A DNA stretch of 64,000 bases, from assembly GCF_003122205.1 (NCBI RefSeq), contig NZ_QEYE01000001.1:62001-126000 (forward strand). The letters are read 5' to 3'. The translations under genes were made by a program, and so were the position numbers. Positions 46,204 through 54,436 of this stretch are shown piece by piece; the stretch's first letter is position 1; each line of letters begins with the position of its first letter. The notes under the pieces are model-generated. The model made no database searches. It saw nothing but the letters and a program-made list of their open reading frames with translations, and was not told the origin of the DNA. The stretch is from Maritimibacter sp. 55A14 (lineage in GTDB: Bacteria > Pseudomonadota > Alphaproteobacteria > Rhodobacterales > Rhodobacteraceae).

Positions 46204-47199
46204 TCAGGCCGAGAGATCGACCACCACGCGCCCGCGCACCTGCCCTTTCAGGATGTCGGCGCCCAGCCCCGGCAGGTCTTCCAGCGTCGCCGGCCGGACC
46301 ATCGCCTCCAGCTTGTCCATCGGCAGGTCGCGGGCGATCCGCTCCCAGGCCCTCACGCGGTTTTGATAGGGCTGCATAACGCTGTCGATACCAAGAAGGT
46401 TCACGCCGCGCAGGATGAAGGGCGTGATTAGCGCGCCCTCGATCGCCGCGCCACCCGCGAGACCGACCGCGGCGACGCTGCTGCCGTATTTCATCTGCTT
46501 GAGAACCCGGCCCAGCATGACCCCGGCCACCGCATCGACGCAGCCCGACCATTGCTCGCTCTCCAGCGGCTTGCGGGTCGGCTCCGCGAAATCCTCGCGC
46601 GGCACAATCCGGCTCGCCCCCAGCCCCTTCAGGTAGTCTTCCTGCTCGGGCCGCCCGGTAACCGCGGCCACTTCATGTCCGAGATGTGCCAGGATCGCCG
46701 TGGCGACCGAGCCGACACCGCCCGCGGCGCCCGTGACCAGAACCGGGCCGTGGCCGGGTTCCAGCCCCTGATCCTCCAGCGCCATCACCGCCAGCATCGC
46801 GGTCAGTCCGGCCGTGCCCACCGCCATCGCTGCCCGCGTGTCCAACCCCTCGGGCAGGGGCACAAGCCAGTCGGCCCTCACGCGCGCCTTCTGGGCATAT
46901 CCGCCCCAATGCGCCTCGCCCACGCGCCAGCCCGTGAGCACCACGCGATCGCCGGGCTTGTAACGGTCGTCGGCGCTCTCCTCGACCGTGCCGGCAAAAT
47001 CGATCCCCGGCACATGCGGGTAATGGCGCACCAGCCCGCCACCCGGCCCGATGCAGAGCCCGTCCTTGTAGTTCACCGTGGAATATTCCACCGCGACGGT
47101 CACCTCGGCCCGCGGCAGGTCGGCCTCGGATATCTCCTTCACCGCCGCCGCGGTCTTGCCGGTCTCCTCGTCCTTCTCGACGATCAGTGCCTTGAACAT
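46204..47199 (-). CDS. acuI: AcuI, acryloyl-CoA reductase (NADPH)
   Basis: This 331-residue zinc-free MDR-family reductase is of the AcuI/YhdH type. AcuI reduces acryloyl-CoA to propionyl-CoA, detoxifying products of DMSP breakdown. Motifs are YSTVNYKDGL, HVPGIDFAG, and GAAGGVGSVA for NADPH. A good AAGGAGA site precedes the ATG. In Ruegeria pomeroyi acuI is co-transcribed with dmdA, and the order is the same here, although a repeat element (copy C) lies between the two genes. Confidence 0.92.
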   Translation of the reverse strand: MFKALIVEKDEETGKTAAAVKEISEADLPRAEVTVAVEYSTVNYKDGLCIGPGGGLVRHYPHVPGIDFAGTVEESADDRYKPGDRVVLTGWRVGEAHWGGYAQKARVRADWLVPLPEGLDTRAAMAVGTAGLTAMLAVMALEDQGLEPGHGPVLVTGAAGGVGSVATAILAHLGHEVAAVTGRPEQEDYLKGLGASRIVPREDFAEPTRKPLESEQWSGCVDAVAGVMLGRVLKQMKYGSSVAAVGLAGGAAIEGALITPFILRGVNLLGIDSVMQPYQNRVRAWERIARDLPMDKLEAMVRPATLEDLPGLGADILKGQVRGRVVVDLSA

Positions 47200-47235
47200 G
47201 TCGCTCTCCTTGCCAATGGCGTGGCCGCGGCCCCG

Positions 47236-47287
47236 CTTTCTTCTTGCTCCAAATATCCCGGGGAGCGCGAGGGGCAGCGCCCCTCGC
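47236..47287 (-). repeat. Dispersed intergenic repeat, copy C, with hairpin
   Basis: On the minus strand the core reads CTCCCCGGGATATTTGGAGC then AAGAAGAAAG (47266-47236). Just upstream is a perfect 9-bp hairpin GCGAGGGGC-AGC-GCCCCTCGC at 47267-47287. The element separates dmdA from acuI within the presumed operon; its core matches copy B at 62.9 kb best. Confidence 0.7.
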
Positions 47288-47307
47288 CCCCTCCGTCCGC
47301 CCGGCGC

Positions 47308-48420
47308 TCAGGCCCAGAATCCCTCCTGCACGACGCCGCGGCGTTCCCCGTCGGGCGCCATGACCCGAAGCTCCGACCCCGGCTCCCAATGTGTCATACG
47401 CACCATGCCGATGGCCACATTCGTCCGGTGGTCGGGCGAGAAGGCGGCGGAACTCACCCGGCCCACCCGGCGGCCCTTGTCCGACAGGACCGGCCACCAC
47501 GCGGCGCAGGGCGGCACCGGCGCGCCGTCGATGGCAATGGCGCGGATCTGCTGTACCGGCCCTTCCCTGGCCACGCGGAGCAGGGCATCGCGCCCGATGC
47601 AGCCGATCGCCGTATGGGTGTTGCAGAACCGCCCCAGCCCGCATTCATGCGGCGTGTTGTCGTCGGTCATGTCATTGCCGTAGCTCAAGAGCCCGCCCTC
47701 GATCCGCTCGATCAGGTTGGGGCAGCCCGCATGCACATCCCACTCCTTTCCGGCCTCCATCAGCGCGTGCCAGAGCGGCATTCCGATATCGCCCCCCTCC
47801 ACGTAAATCTCGAACCCGCCCTGCTTGGAATAGCCCGAGCGCGCGATCACCATGTCGCGGCCCTGGAAATCGAACACGCCGAAGCGGAAGAAGCGGATGT
47901 CGCGCACCGCGTCGCCGAATACCGCCGCCATCAGGTCATCGGCGCGCGGCCCCTGAATGGCCAGCGGACTCACATCCGGCTCATCGACCAGCACGTCGAG
48001 CCGCCAGCCATGCGCCGTCGCGCGCACCCAGTACAAGAGGTCCGAATCCGCAATCGAAATCCACCAGCGATCCTCGGCCAGCTTTACCGCCACCGGATCG
48101 TTGAGCATGCCGCCGGTCTCATCGACGATGGGCACGTAATAGCACTGCCCCGGCGTCATGCCGCGCAGGTCGCGCGGGGTGAGCATCTGCATCAGCCGGC
48201 CCGCATCGGGGCCGCGCAGTTCCACCTGCCGCTCGCAGGCCACATCCCAAACCTGCACCGCCTCCTTCAGGTGGCGGTAATCCTCCTCGATGGAACGGAA
48301 CACCGTCGGCAGCAGCATATGGTTATAGACCGTATAGGCCTTGACCCCCGCCGCCTCGACCCCTTCGGAAAAGGGCGTGCGGCGAAGACGGCGCGACAGC
48401 GACAGAAGCGGTGCGCTCAT
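47308..48420 (-). CDS. dmdA: DmdA, dimethylsulfoniopropionate demethylase
   Basis: DmdA moves a methyl group from DMSP to tetrahydrofolate, giving methylmercaptopropionate and 5-methyl-THF. The 370-residue protein has the GcvT fold and the typical DmdA length; the segments SRRLRRTPFSEGVEAAGVKAYTVYN-like start, GVFDFQGRDMVIARSGYSKQGGFE and the THF pocket residues agree. It is distinguished from GcvT by the neighbouring acuI and overall likeness. The ATG overlaps the DinB gene stop by four bases. Confidence 0.93.
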   Translation of the reverse strand: MSAPLLSLSRRLRRTPFSEGVEAAGVKAYTVYNHMLLPTVFRSIEEDYRHLKEAVQVWDVACERQVELRGPDAGRLMQMLTPRDLRGMTPGQCYYVPIVDETGGMLNDPVAVKLAEDRWWISIADSDLLYWVRATAHGWRLDVLVDEPDVSPLAIQGPRADDLMAAVFGDAVRDIRFFRFGVFDFQGRDMVIARSGYSKQGGFEIYVEGGDIGMPLWHALMEAGKEWDVHAGCPNLIERIEGGLLSYGNDMTDDNTPHECGLGRFCNTHTAIGCIGRDALLRVAREGPVQQIRAIAIDGAPVPPCAAWWPVLSDKGRRVGRVSSAAFSPDHRTNVAIGMVRMTHWEPGSELRVMAPDGERRGVVQEGFWA

Positions 48421-48932
48421 GTTCCGGTTTCCTCGGGCATGAAGACCAGGTCCGTGTCGCCCCAGACGATACCGAGCGCCGTCAGCATCGCGTGGACCTG
48501 GCCCCGGTGATGGGTCTGATGATTGAAGAAATGCGCCACGCAGAGCGCGCGCGGCCGCGTGACCTCGCGCCCCTGCGCGCCGGAATGCCAGCTCAGCACC
48601 CCTTCCAGCGCCTCGGGCACCAGCCGGTCGGCCCAGTTCAGGATGCGCCGGTCCGCCGCCGCGCGCGCCGCCTTGTAGGCGGTCCAGTCGGAATGGAGGC
48701 GCGGGCTCTCGGCGATGCCGCCCTCGGGCGCGGGGCCGCCATCGAGCCGCGCCATCCACAGATCGTCAGCCCAGAGCAGATGGCTCAGCGTGCCGGCAAT
48801 CGAACCAAAGAAGGCCCCGCGGTCGCGCTGCCGCGCGGCGGCGTCCAGTCGGTCGCATGCGGCGACGAGGCTTTCGTTCTGCCACATGTTGTAGCGCGCC
48901 ATCATGGCGCAATATCCCGGTGTCGCGATCAC
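48417..48932 (-). CDS. DinB-family protein upstream of dmdA
   Basis: This 171-residue protein has the DinB four-helix fold with the three histidine ligands expected (HLLWADDLW, HFFNHQTHHRGQ). DinB members are often thiol-dependent transferases or damage-inducible proteins; their substrates are mostly unknown. The start is a GTG at 48932 that overlaps the DUF1326 stop; an ATG at 48905 is less likely given the conserved N-terminus. Its stop overlaps dmdA, so it is translated in step with DMSP demethylase. Confidence 0.82.
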   Translation of the reverse strand: MIATPGYCAMMARYNMWQNESLVAACDRLDAAARQRDRGAFFGSIAGTLSHLLWADDLWMARLDGGPAPEGGIAESPRLHSDWTAYKAARAAADRRILNWADRLVPEALEGVLSWHSGAQGREVTRPRALCVAHFFNHQTHHRGQVHAMLTALGIVWGDTDLVFMPEETGT

Positions 48933-49630
48933 TTGCCGGGGCCGTGCCAGTCGATCTGGCAGATCTCGGCCGAGCGGCCGTCGAAATCCCAGACCCGCCC
49001 GAAGGCGCGCACGCGGCCCTTGGTGGCGGTGGCCACGGTGATGTCGGGGCCCATCCAGTATTGCGTGTTGGTCACCACGATGTTGGTGTCGGGATCGGCG
49101 CCGCTCACCGGCACCACCTCGCCCTGGATTTTCTTGCCCACCATCAGCCGCCGCGTCTTGCCCTCGGTGGTGAACTCGACCGGCGCGCTTTCGGCACCCA
49201 GGAACTCGCTGACCAGAACCGCGAAGAGCCCGGTCGTGCCCCGCGCCTTGCCCGAGAAGATGTTGATGAGCGCGTTATGCGCGGCATAGCTGGCACGGTC
49301 GTCGATATAGGCCGCGGCCTTCCAGTTGCCGCGTGCCATCAGGCCGGGGATCTCCAGCACCAGGCCGACATTGAGCCCCGAAAGCTCCTCGCCGCCGTAA
49401 TGCCCCTCGTCGATGCGCACCCCGGCCCAGGCCTGGCAGTAGCCCTCGGTGGGCGCGTGCTTGCCCAGGCTCACGACGCAGGGGCAGAAGACAGTGCAGT
49501 TGCAGTTCAGGATCAACTCGCCCTTGATCGCCCAGGGAATGTTGCCCGCATCCTGGCGCTGAGCACTCGGGTGGCGGCTGTCGATCTTCGCGGGGGTCTT
49601 AAGCCGGTCGGATTTGGTCTTGGCAGTCAT
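48929..49630 (-). CDS. DUF1326 protein with a CxC-x3-CxC motif
   Basis: From the ATG at 49630 (MTAKTKSDRL), behind GGGAGGAC, the protein has 233 residues. A hydrophilic N-terminus is followed by Cys43, Cys45, Cys49 and Cys51 (CNCTVFCPC), which look like a metal or redox site, and a beta-rich DUF1326 domain. It is 16 bases after DUF2182 and overlaps the DinB gene. DUF1326 and DUF2182 genes are often paired in other genomes, but no function is established. Its setting just before dmdA is unusual. Confidence 0.8.
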   Translation of the reverse strand: MTAKTKSDRLKTPAKIDSRHPSAQRQDAGNIPWAIKGELILNCNCTVFCPCVVSLGKHAPTEGYCQAWAGVRIDEGHYGGEELSGLNVGLVLEIPGLMARGNWKAAAYIDDRASYAAHNALINIFSGKARGTTGLFAVLVSEFLGAESAPVEFTTEGKTRRLMVGKKIQGEVVPVSGADPDTNIVVTNTQYWMGPDITVATATKGRVRAFGRVWDFDGRSAEICQIDWHGPGK

Positions 49631-49646
49631 GTCGTCCTCCCTGGGG

Positions 49647-50429
49647 TCAGCCGGTTCCGGCGACCAGTGTCGCAATCGCGGCCGCCAGCAGCACCAAGCC
49701 CAGCGGGCGGGTGACCGGTCGGCCGATCTCGGGCAGTTTCTCCAGGACCATCACCAGCGTGGCGAGTCCCATCCAGGCCAGGTTCATCGTCCCGCCCACG
49801 AAGGCCAGCGCCATCAGCGCCCAGCAGCAGCCCAGGCAGAGCACGCCCAGCCGCAGCCCCATCGCCGCCGCGCGCGCCGGACCCGGCGCCCAGTGCTGCA
49901 TGAAGAAGGTCAGCGGCTGGCGGCATTTCGAAAGGCACGCTTCCTTGAGCGCGGTGAACTGGTAGGCCCCGGCCAGCGCCAGCAGGAGCGCGGTCAGCAG
50001 CGCCGAGCGGCTGCCGCCCAGCGGGTCCAGCAGCCCCGCACCGGCAAGCCCGACCTGCGCCCCCGCCGCCAGCGCCGCGAAGCCCAGCCAGACCGCCAGG
50101 TACCCCGCCAGCAGGGCCAGAAATCCGTCCCGCGTGGCCGCGCCCGTGGCAATCAGATCCTCGTATGTGGCGAGCGCCGGTAGAAAGGTTGGCGCCATCA
50201 TCGCCGCCGACATGGCCACCCACATCGCCAGCACCGTGGGATATCCGGCAAGCCCCGGCTCCACCACGCAGAGCGCGGACCAGAAGTCGTGCCCGTAGAG
50301 CGCGGCACCGGTGCGCAGGTCGCCCGGCACCTGCATGGCATAGAGCAGCGCCCAGGCGCCCAGCACAGTGCCGAAGAAGGCCAGCCAGTGCCAGCCCGTC
50401 ATCCGTCTGATCCGATGCGCCACGGTCAT
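49647..50429 (-). CDS. DUF2182 integral membrane protein, probably metal-binding
   Basis: The 260-residue protein has about six membrane spans and two Cys clusters facing the bilayer: CLSKC (165-169) and CLGCCW (198-203), plus a Met-rich segment MWVAMSAAMMAP (69-80). Such Cys and Met patterns suggest copper or another soft metal, but this is inference. It is the first gene of the run DUF2182-DUF1326-DinB-dmdA-acuI and divergent from a GntR gene that shares its promoter region. Confidence 0.8.
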   Translation of the reverse strand: MTVAHRIRRMTGWHWLAFFGTVLGAWALLYAMQVPGDLRTGAALYGHDFWSALCVVEPGLAGYPTVLAMWVAMSAAMMAPTFLPALATYEDLIATGAATRDGFLALLAGYLAVWLGFAALAAGAQVGLAGAGLLDPLGGSRSALLTALLLALAGAYQFTALKEACLSKCRQPLTFFMQHWAPGPARAAAMGLRLGVLCLGCCWALMALAFVGGTMNLAWMGLATLVMVLEKLPEIGRPVTRPLGLVLLAAAIATLVAGTG

Positions 50430-50487
50430 GGGCCGCTCTTTTGCGAAATGATTGCCTCGCAGGCCAAGGTCGTGCTAAATGAAATAA

Positions 50488-50513
50488 ATGTCAAACAATT
50501 AATTGTCAGACAA
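50488..50513. promoter_or_regulatory. Twin GntR (FadR/FCD-type) operators between gntR and the dmdA operon
   Basis: TTGTCAGACAA (50503-50513) is a perfect TNGTNNNACNA palindrome of the FCD-GntR type, and ATGTCAAACAA (50488-50498) is a near match on the same face, 15 bases centre to centre. A TTGACA on the minus strand overlaps the second site, so a bound regulator could block that promoter. The two boxes lie in the 98-base gap between divergent gntR and DUF2182. I found no comparable site near 51.3 or 58.9 kb. Confidence 0.6.
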
Positions 50514-50527
50514 ATCAAGGCGGCGCA

Positions 50528-51298
50528 ATGCAGGTGGAATACAGACTCAAGGAGGATGGCGACCTGTCGGTGCAGATCGCAGGCGCGATCCGCGATGCGA
50601 TCGTCGCCGGGCGGCTGATCGTGGACGAACGCCTGCCCTCGGAGGCGGAGTTGGCCGAACAGTTCGACGTCTCGCGCCCCACCGTACGCGAGGCGCTCAA
50701 GCGGCTGGCCGCGCAGAACCTGATCCGCACCCGGCGCGGCGCCTCGGGCGGGGCGTTCGTCAACCGGCTGCGCTTCGAGGACGCGCATGGCCAGCAGATC
50801 ACCACCTCGACCCTGCTGCTGAGCATGAACGCGGTCGACTTCGAGACCGCCTGCGAGGCGCGCTATGCGCTGGAACGCGCCTGCGTGCCGCTGGCTGCGG
50901 CCCGGCGCGGACCCGACCACCTGGCCACGATGCGCGCCGAGATCCACCGGCAGGGCCAGCCGGGGCTCTCCGACGAGAGCTTTTGCGCCTCAGACGTGGC
51001 CTTCCACCGCGCACTGGTCGATGCCGCCGGCAACCCGGTTCTGTCCTACCAGCTTGCCGGTGCGGTGGAAGCGATGCAGCCGCTGATGAACATGATCACA
51101 TTCTCGGCCCGCTCGCGCGCCCGCATCCTGGCGCTGCACGGCGCCATCGCCGACGCGCTGGAGGCCCGCGACGCCGCGCGGGCGGAGGCCGAACTCGCCG
51201 CGCTGGCGGCCTACACGATCGAACTCGCCGATGACGTGCGCGCCCGGCGGCGGGCGCGCGCCGAGGCCGCCGGCGGCGCACCCGGCACCGGGCAATAA
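50528..51298 (+). CDS. GntR-family (FCD) transcriptional regulator
   Basis: The 256-residue protein has a winged-helix DNA-binding domain (about 15-75, ending in TRRGASGGAFV) and a C-terminal FCD ligand domain with conserved His and Asp residues. In Ruegeria pomeroyi a GntR regulator lies next to dmdA and controls dmdA-acuI, so this gene may be the equivalent. It could also serve the polyamine-type transport genes that follow on the same strand. The twin operator just upstream suggests autoregulation. Confidence 0.88.
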   Translation: MQVEYRLKEDGDLSVQIAGAIRDAIVAGRLIVDERLPSEAELAEQFDVSRPTVREALKRLAAQNLIRTRRGASGGAFVNRLRFEDAHGQQITTSTLLLSMNAVDFETACEARYALERACVPLAAARRGPDHLATMRAEIHRQGQPGLSDESFCASDVAFHRALVDAAGNPVLSYQLAGAVEAMQPLMNMITFSARSRARILALHGAIADALEARDAARAEAELAALAAYTIELADDVRARRRARAEAAGGAPGTGQ

Positions 51299-51381
51299 TC
51301 CCTTGGCACGGCCCCGGCCCTGTTCTAGCGTCAGGCGGTCACGCATCGCGAAGACGGTGCGCCAACAAGGGAGCTACGACG

Positions 51382-52431
51382 ATGAAACCACTCAAGAACG
51401 TAACGGCGCTGGCGACGATCATGGCACTCGCCGTCCCGGCGATGGCCGCCGACGACAACCTGCTGGTCTTCGACTGGTCCGGCTACGAGGACCCGGAATT
51501 CTTCAAGGGCTATATAGAAAAGCACGGCGAGGCGCCGAGCTACGCCTTCTTCGGGGATGACGACGAGGCGTTCCAGAAGCTCTATTCGGGCTTCAGGGCG
51601 GATGTGACCCATCCCTGTTCGCAGATGGTCTCGAAGCACCGCGACGCGGGGCTCGTGGAACCCTGGGATACGTCCAAGATCCCGGCCTTCGACAATATCA
51701 ACGAGGATTTCCTGGCTTCCGACATCTTCAAGGACGACGCGGGCGTGTGGTTCATCCCGATCGACTGGGGCGCGACGGCGATCACCTACCGCACCGACGA
51801 GGTGCCCGAGGAGGAAGTGCAGACGCTCGAGGTCTTCAAGGATCCGAAATATGCCGGGCGCATCTCGCTGCCCGACAATACCGACGACGTGTGGTCGCTG
51901 GCCTATCTGGCCACCGGCGTGTCGGACTGGCGCAATGTGACCGAGGAGCAGTTCCAGGCCGCCGCGGACTGGATGCGCGAGGTGCACCCAAATGTGCGCG
52001 CCTACTGGCAGGACGGCGCGGAGCTGAGCCAGCTCATGTCCTCGGGCGAGGTGCTGATCTCCTGGTCGTGGAACGAGACACCGACCACGATGATCGCCGA
52101 GGGGCATCCGGTGGCGTTCGAGCGCGAGCCCGCGGAAGGCTCCTCGACCTGGTTCTGCGGTTACATGAACCTCAAGGACGGCCCCGGCATGGAGGAGCGC
52201 GCCTATGACTTCATCAATGCCTGGCTGGAGCCGCGCTCGGCCGAGTATATCGTGAACGCCTGGGGCTACGGCCACTCCAACGCCGAGGCGATGGCCGATA
52301 TCCCAGAGGAAACCCTGGAAGAGGTCGGCCTGGCGGAGATCGACGCGCCGATTCTCGCCCAGGTGCCGATGGACAACGAACTGCGCAACCGCATGCAGGA
52401 AGAGTTCGAGAAGATCAAGGCGGGCTTCTGA
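51382..52431 (+). CDS. Polyamine-type ABC substrate-binding protein
   Basis: The 349-residue protein starts with a signal peptide (cleavage near PAMA) and is a PotD/PotF-like periplasmic binding protein: LLVFDWSGYEDPEF, DDDEAFQKLYSGF, DVTHPCSQMV and SWSWNE. It delivers substrate to the permease encoded on the opposite strand nearby. The substrate is probably a polyamine, a guanidino compound or a related cation, but the pocket cannot be read. It follows gntR by 83 bases and ends with a strong terminator. Confidence 0.88.
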   Translation: MKPLKNVTALATIMALAVPAMAADDNLLVFDWSGYEDPEFFKGYIEKHGEAPSYAFFGDDDEAFQKLYSGFRADVTHPCSQMVSKHRDAGLVEPWDTSKIPAFDNINEDFLASDIFKDDAGVWFIPIDWGATAITYRTDEVPEEEVQTLEVFKDPKYAGRISLPDNTDDVWSLAYLATGVSDWRNVTEEQFQAAADWMREVHPNVRAYWQDGAELSQLMSSGEVLISWSWNETPTTMIAEGHPVAFEREPAEGSSTWFCGYMNLKDGPGMEERAYDFINAWLEPRSAEYIVNAWGYGHSNAEAMADIPEETLEEVGLAEIDAPILAQVPMDNELRNRMQEEFEKIKAGF

Positions 52432-52440
52432 GCCGCAAGC

Positions 52441-52475
52441 GCGCCGCCCGGACATCCGGGCGGCGCCGAGCTTTT
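52441..52475 (+). terminator. Rho-independent terminator after the binding-protein gene
   Basis: GCGCCGCCCGG (52441-52451) pairs perfectly with CCGGGCGGCGC (52456-52466) around ACAT and is followed within six bases by TTTT. It lies ten bases after the binding-protein stop. Confidence 0.8.
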
Positions 52476-52495
52476 GCCGCTGCGCGGCGGATCAT

Positions 52496-52535
52496 GCCTC
52501 CGGCGGGAGTATTTCGGGAAAGATGAAGGCGCGCG
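52496..52535 (+). repeat. Dispersed intergenic repeat, copy A
   Basis: The core GCCTCCGGCGGGAGTATTTC is followed by GGGAAAGATGAAGGCGCG. It matches copy D at 41.0 kb closely and copies B and C partly. It lies between convergent binding-protein and ATPase genes. Unlike the other copies it has no GGGGC-AGC-GCCCC hairpin next to it. Confidence 0.7.
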
Positions 52536-52544
52536 CCGCGCCGT

Positions 52545-53633
52545 TCAGCGGAAGAGTACCATCGCGCCCGCGTCCCAGCCAACGCGCGCCCGTGCGCCGC
52601 GGTCGAGCACCGGGCGGCCGGGCAGGTTGCGCATCGAGATGGTGACCGGCGCCGCCACCCCGTCGAGCGTCACGTCATAATAGGTCATGTCGCCGAAATA
52701 GACCACTTCGCTGACCGAGCCCTCGGCCACGCGGGCGGCCTTCTCGGAAGTATCGAAGAGGATCGTCATGGTCTCGGGCCGGAGCCCGACCACGGTGCTG
52801 GTGCCGGAGCGGCCCTCGGGGCATTGCGCGGGGTCGAGCGCGACCCGCCCCAGCCCGGCCACATCGACCTCCAGCCCGTCGGCGCCGTTGCCGCCCACCG
52901 AGGCGTCGAGGAAGTTCATCACCCCGATGAATTCCGCCACCCGGCGCGACACCGGGCGGCGGTAGAGCACCTGCGGGCTGTCGAGCTGGGCGATGCCGCC
53001 GTCGAACATCACCGCGATCCGGTCGGACATGATCAGCGCCTCCTCCTGGTCGTGGGTGACCAGGATGAAGGTGATGCCGACCTGGCGCTGAAGCTTGCGC
53101 AGTTCGACCTGCATCTGTTCGCGCAGCTTCTTGTCGAGCGCCGAGAGCGGCTCGTCGAGAAGCAGCACCCGCGGCTTGAGCACCAGCGCGCGCGCCAGCG
53201 CCACGCGCTGCCGCTGGCCGCCGGACAGGGCGTGGCTCGCGCGCGTCTCATAGCCCCCCAGCCCCACCATGTCGAGCGCCTGGCCCACCTCGCGCGCCAT
53301 CGCCTCGCGGCCCAGTCCCTTGCGGCGCAGGCCGAAGCCCACATTCTCGCCCACGCTGAGATGCGGGAAGATCGCGTAGGACTGGAAGACCATGTTGGTG
53401 GGCCGCTTGTTGGCCGGCACCCCGCGCATGTCCTGCCCGTCGATCCTGAGCTGCCCGCCACTGAGATCCTCGAACCCCGCGATGGTGCGCAGGAGCGTGG
53501 TCTTGCCGCAGCCCGACGGCCCCAGGAGCGAGAAGAATTCGCCTTCGCGGATCTCGGCCGAGACGCCGGTCAGCGCGCGCACCTCGCCGTAATTCTTCTC
53601 GACCCGGTCGAGTTCGATGAGCTGTCGTGTCAC
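52545..53633 (-). CDS. ABC transporter ATP-binding protein (PotA-like)
   Basis: The 362-residue ATPase has Walker A GPSGCGKTT, the signature LSGGQRQRVALARA, Walker B LLLLDEPLSALD and a C-terminal TOBE-type domain (about 270-360). The start is a GTG at 53633, with GGAGG six bases upstream, that overlaps the permease stop. It powers the polyamine-type importer encoded by the adjacent permeases and is the last gene of the six-gene minus-strand operon. Confidence 0.93.
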   Translation of the reverse strand: MTRQLIELDRVEKNYGEVRALTGVSAEIREGEFFSLLGPSGCGKTTLLRTIAGFEDLSGGQLRIDGQDMRGVPANKRPTNMVFQSYAIFPHLSVGENVGFGLRRKGLGREAMAREVGQALDMVGLGGYETRASHALSGGQRQRVALARALVLKPRVLLLDEPLSALDKKLREQMQVELRKLQRQVGITFILVTHDQEEALIMSDRIAVMFDGGIAQLDSPQVLYRRPVSRRVAEFIGVMNFLDASVGGNGADGLEVDVAGLGRVALDPAQCPEGRSGTSTVVGLRPETMTILFDTSEKAARVAEGSVSEVVYFGDMTYYDVTLDGVAAPVTISMRNLPGRPVLDRGARARVGWDAGAMVLFR

Positions 53634-54436
53634 AGGAAGCCTCCGCTGTCCTTTGCCCCGGTTCTGGCGACGCCCCGGCGGCGGAAATATTCGGCGGCGG
53701 TCAAGAGCAGCAGCGAGGCCACGAGCATGATCGTACCCAGCGCCATGACGATGGGGATCTTCGTGGGGAAGCGCAACTGCGACCACAGATAGACCGGCAG
53801 CGTCGGTTCGTTGCCGGTCAGGAAGAACGCGATGATGAACTCGTCGAGCGAGATCGTGAAGGCGATCAGCATCGAGGAGATGATGCCCGGCATCACCAGC
53901 GGCAGGGTAATCAGCCGGAAGGTCGACCATTTCGTCTCGCCCAGGTCATAGGAGGCCTCCTCCAGCGACTCGTCGAGCGACAGGAAGGCCGAGTTCAGGA
54001 TGGCGATGGAGAACGGCGTGCAGATCAGCACATGGCCCAGGATCACGGTCCAGGCGCCCAGATCAATCCCCAGTTGCAGCAGGACCACCAGCAACGCCAC
54101 CGCGACGATGATCTCGGGCAAGACCAGCGGCAGCATGATCAGCCCCATGATCCCGCCCTTGGCCGGAAAGCGGTAGCGCGCCGAGGCGCGCGCCGCGAAG
54201 AGGCCGAAACAGGTGGACAGCACCGCCGTGGTCAGCGCGATCCAGAGGCTGTTGAAGACCGAGTCATGCAGCGCCTCGATCCGCGTCAGCTGCACGAACC
54301 AGCCGGTGGTGAAGCCCTGCAGCGGAAAGGCAATGATGGTACCGTCGTTGAAGGCGAAGAGCGGCAGCAGGATCACCGGCGCGTAGAGAAACAGCAGATA
54401 GGCGACCGCATATGTAGCCAGGCCGCGCCCCTTCAT
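53630..54436 (-). CDS. ABC transporter permease (PotC-like)
   Basis: This 268-residue inner-membrane permease of the polyamine uptake family has about six spans and the EAA loop EEASYDLGETKWSTFRLITLP, which contacts the ATPase. From the ATG at 54436 it overlaps the previous permease stop as ATGA and the ATPase start by four bases. Confidence 0.93.
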   Translation of the reverse strand: MKGRGLATYAVAYLLFLYAPVILLPLFAFNDGTIIAFPLQGFTTGWFVQLTRIEALHDSVFNSLWIALTTAVLSTCFGLFAARASARYRFPAKGGIMGLIMLPLVLPEIIVAVALLVVLLQLGIDLGAWTVILGHVLICTPFSIAILNSAFLSLDESLEEASYDLGETKWSTFRLITLPLVMPGIISSMLIAFTISLDEFIIAFFLTGNEPTLPVYLWSQLRFPTKIPIVMALGTIMLVASLLLLTAAEYFRRRGVARTGAKDSGGFL

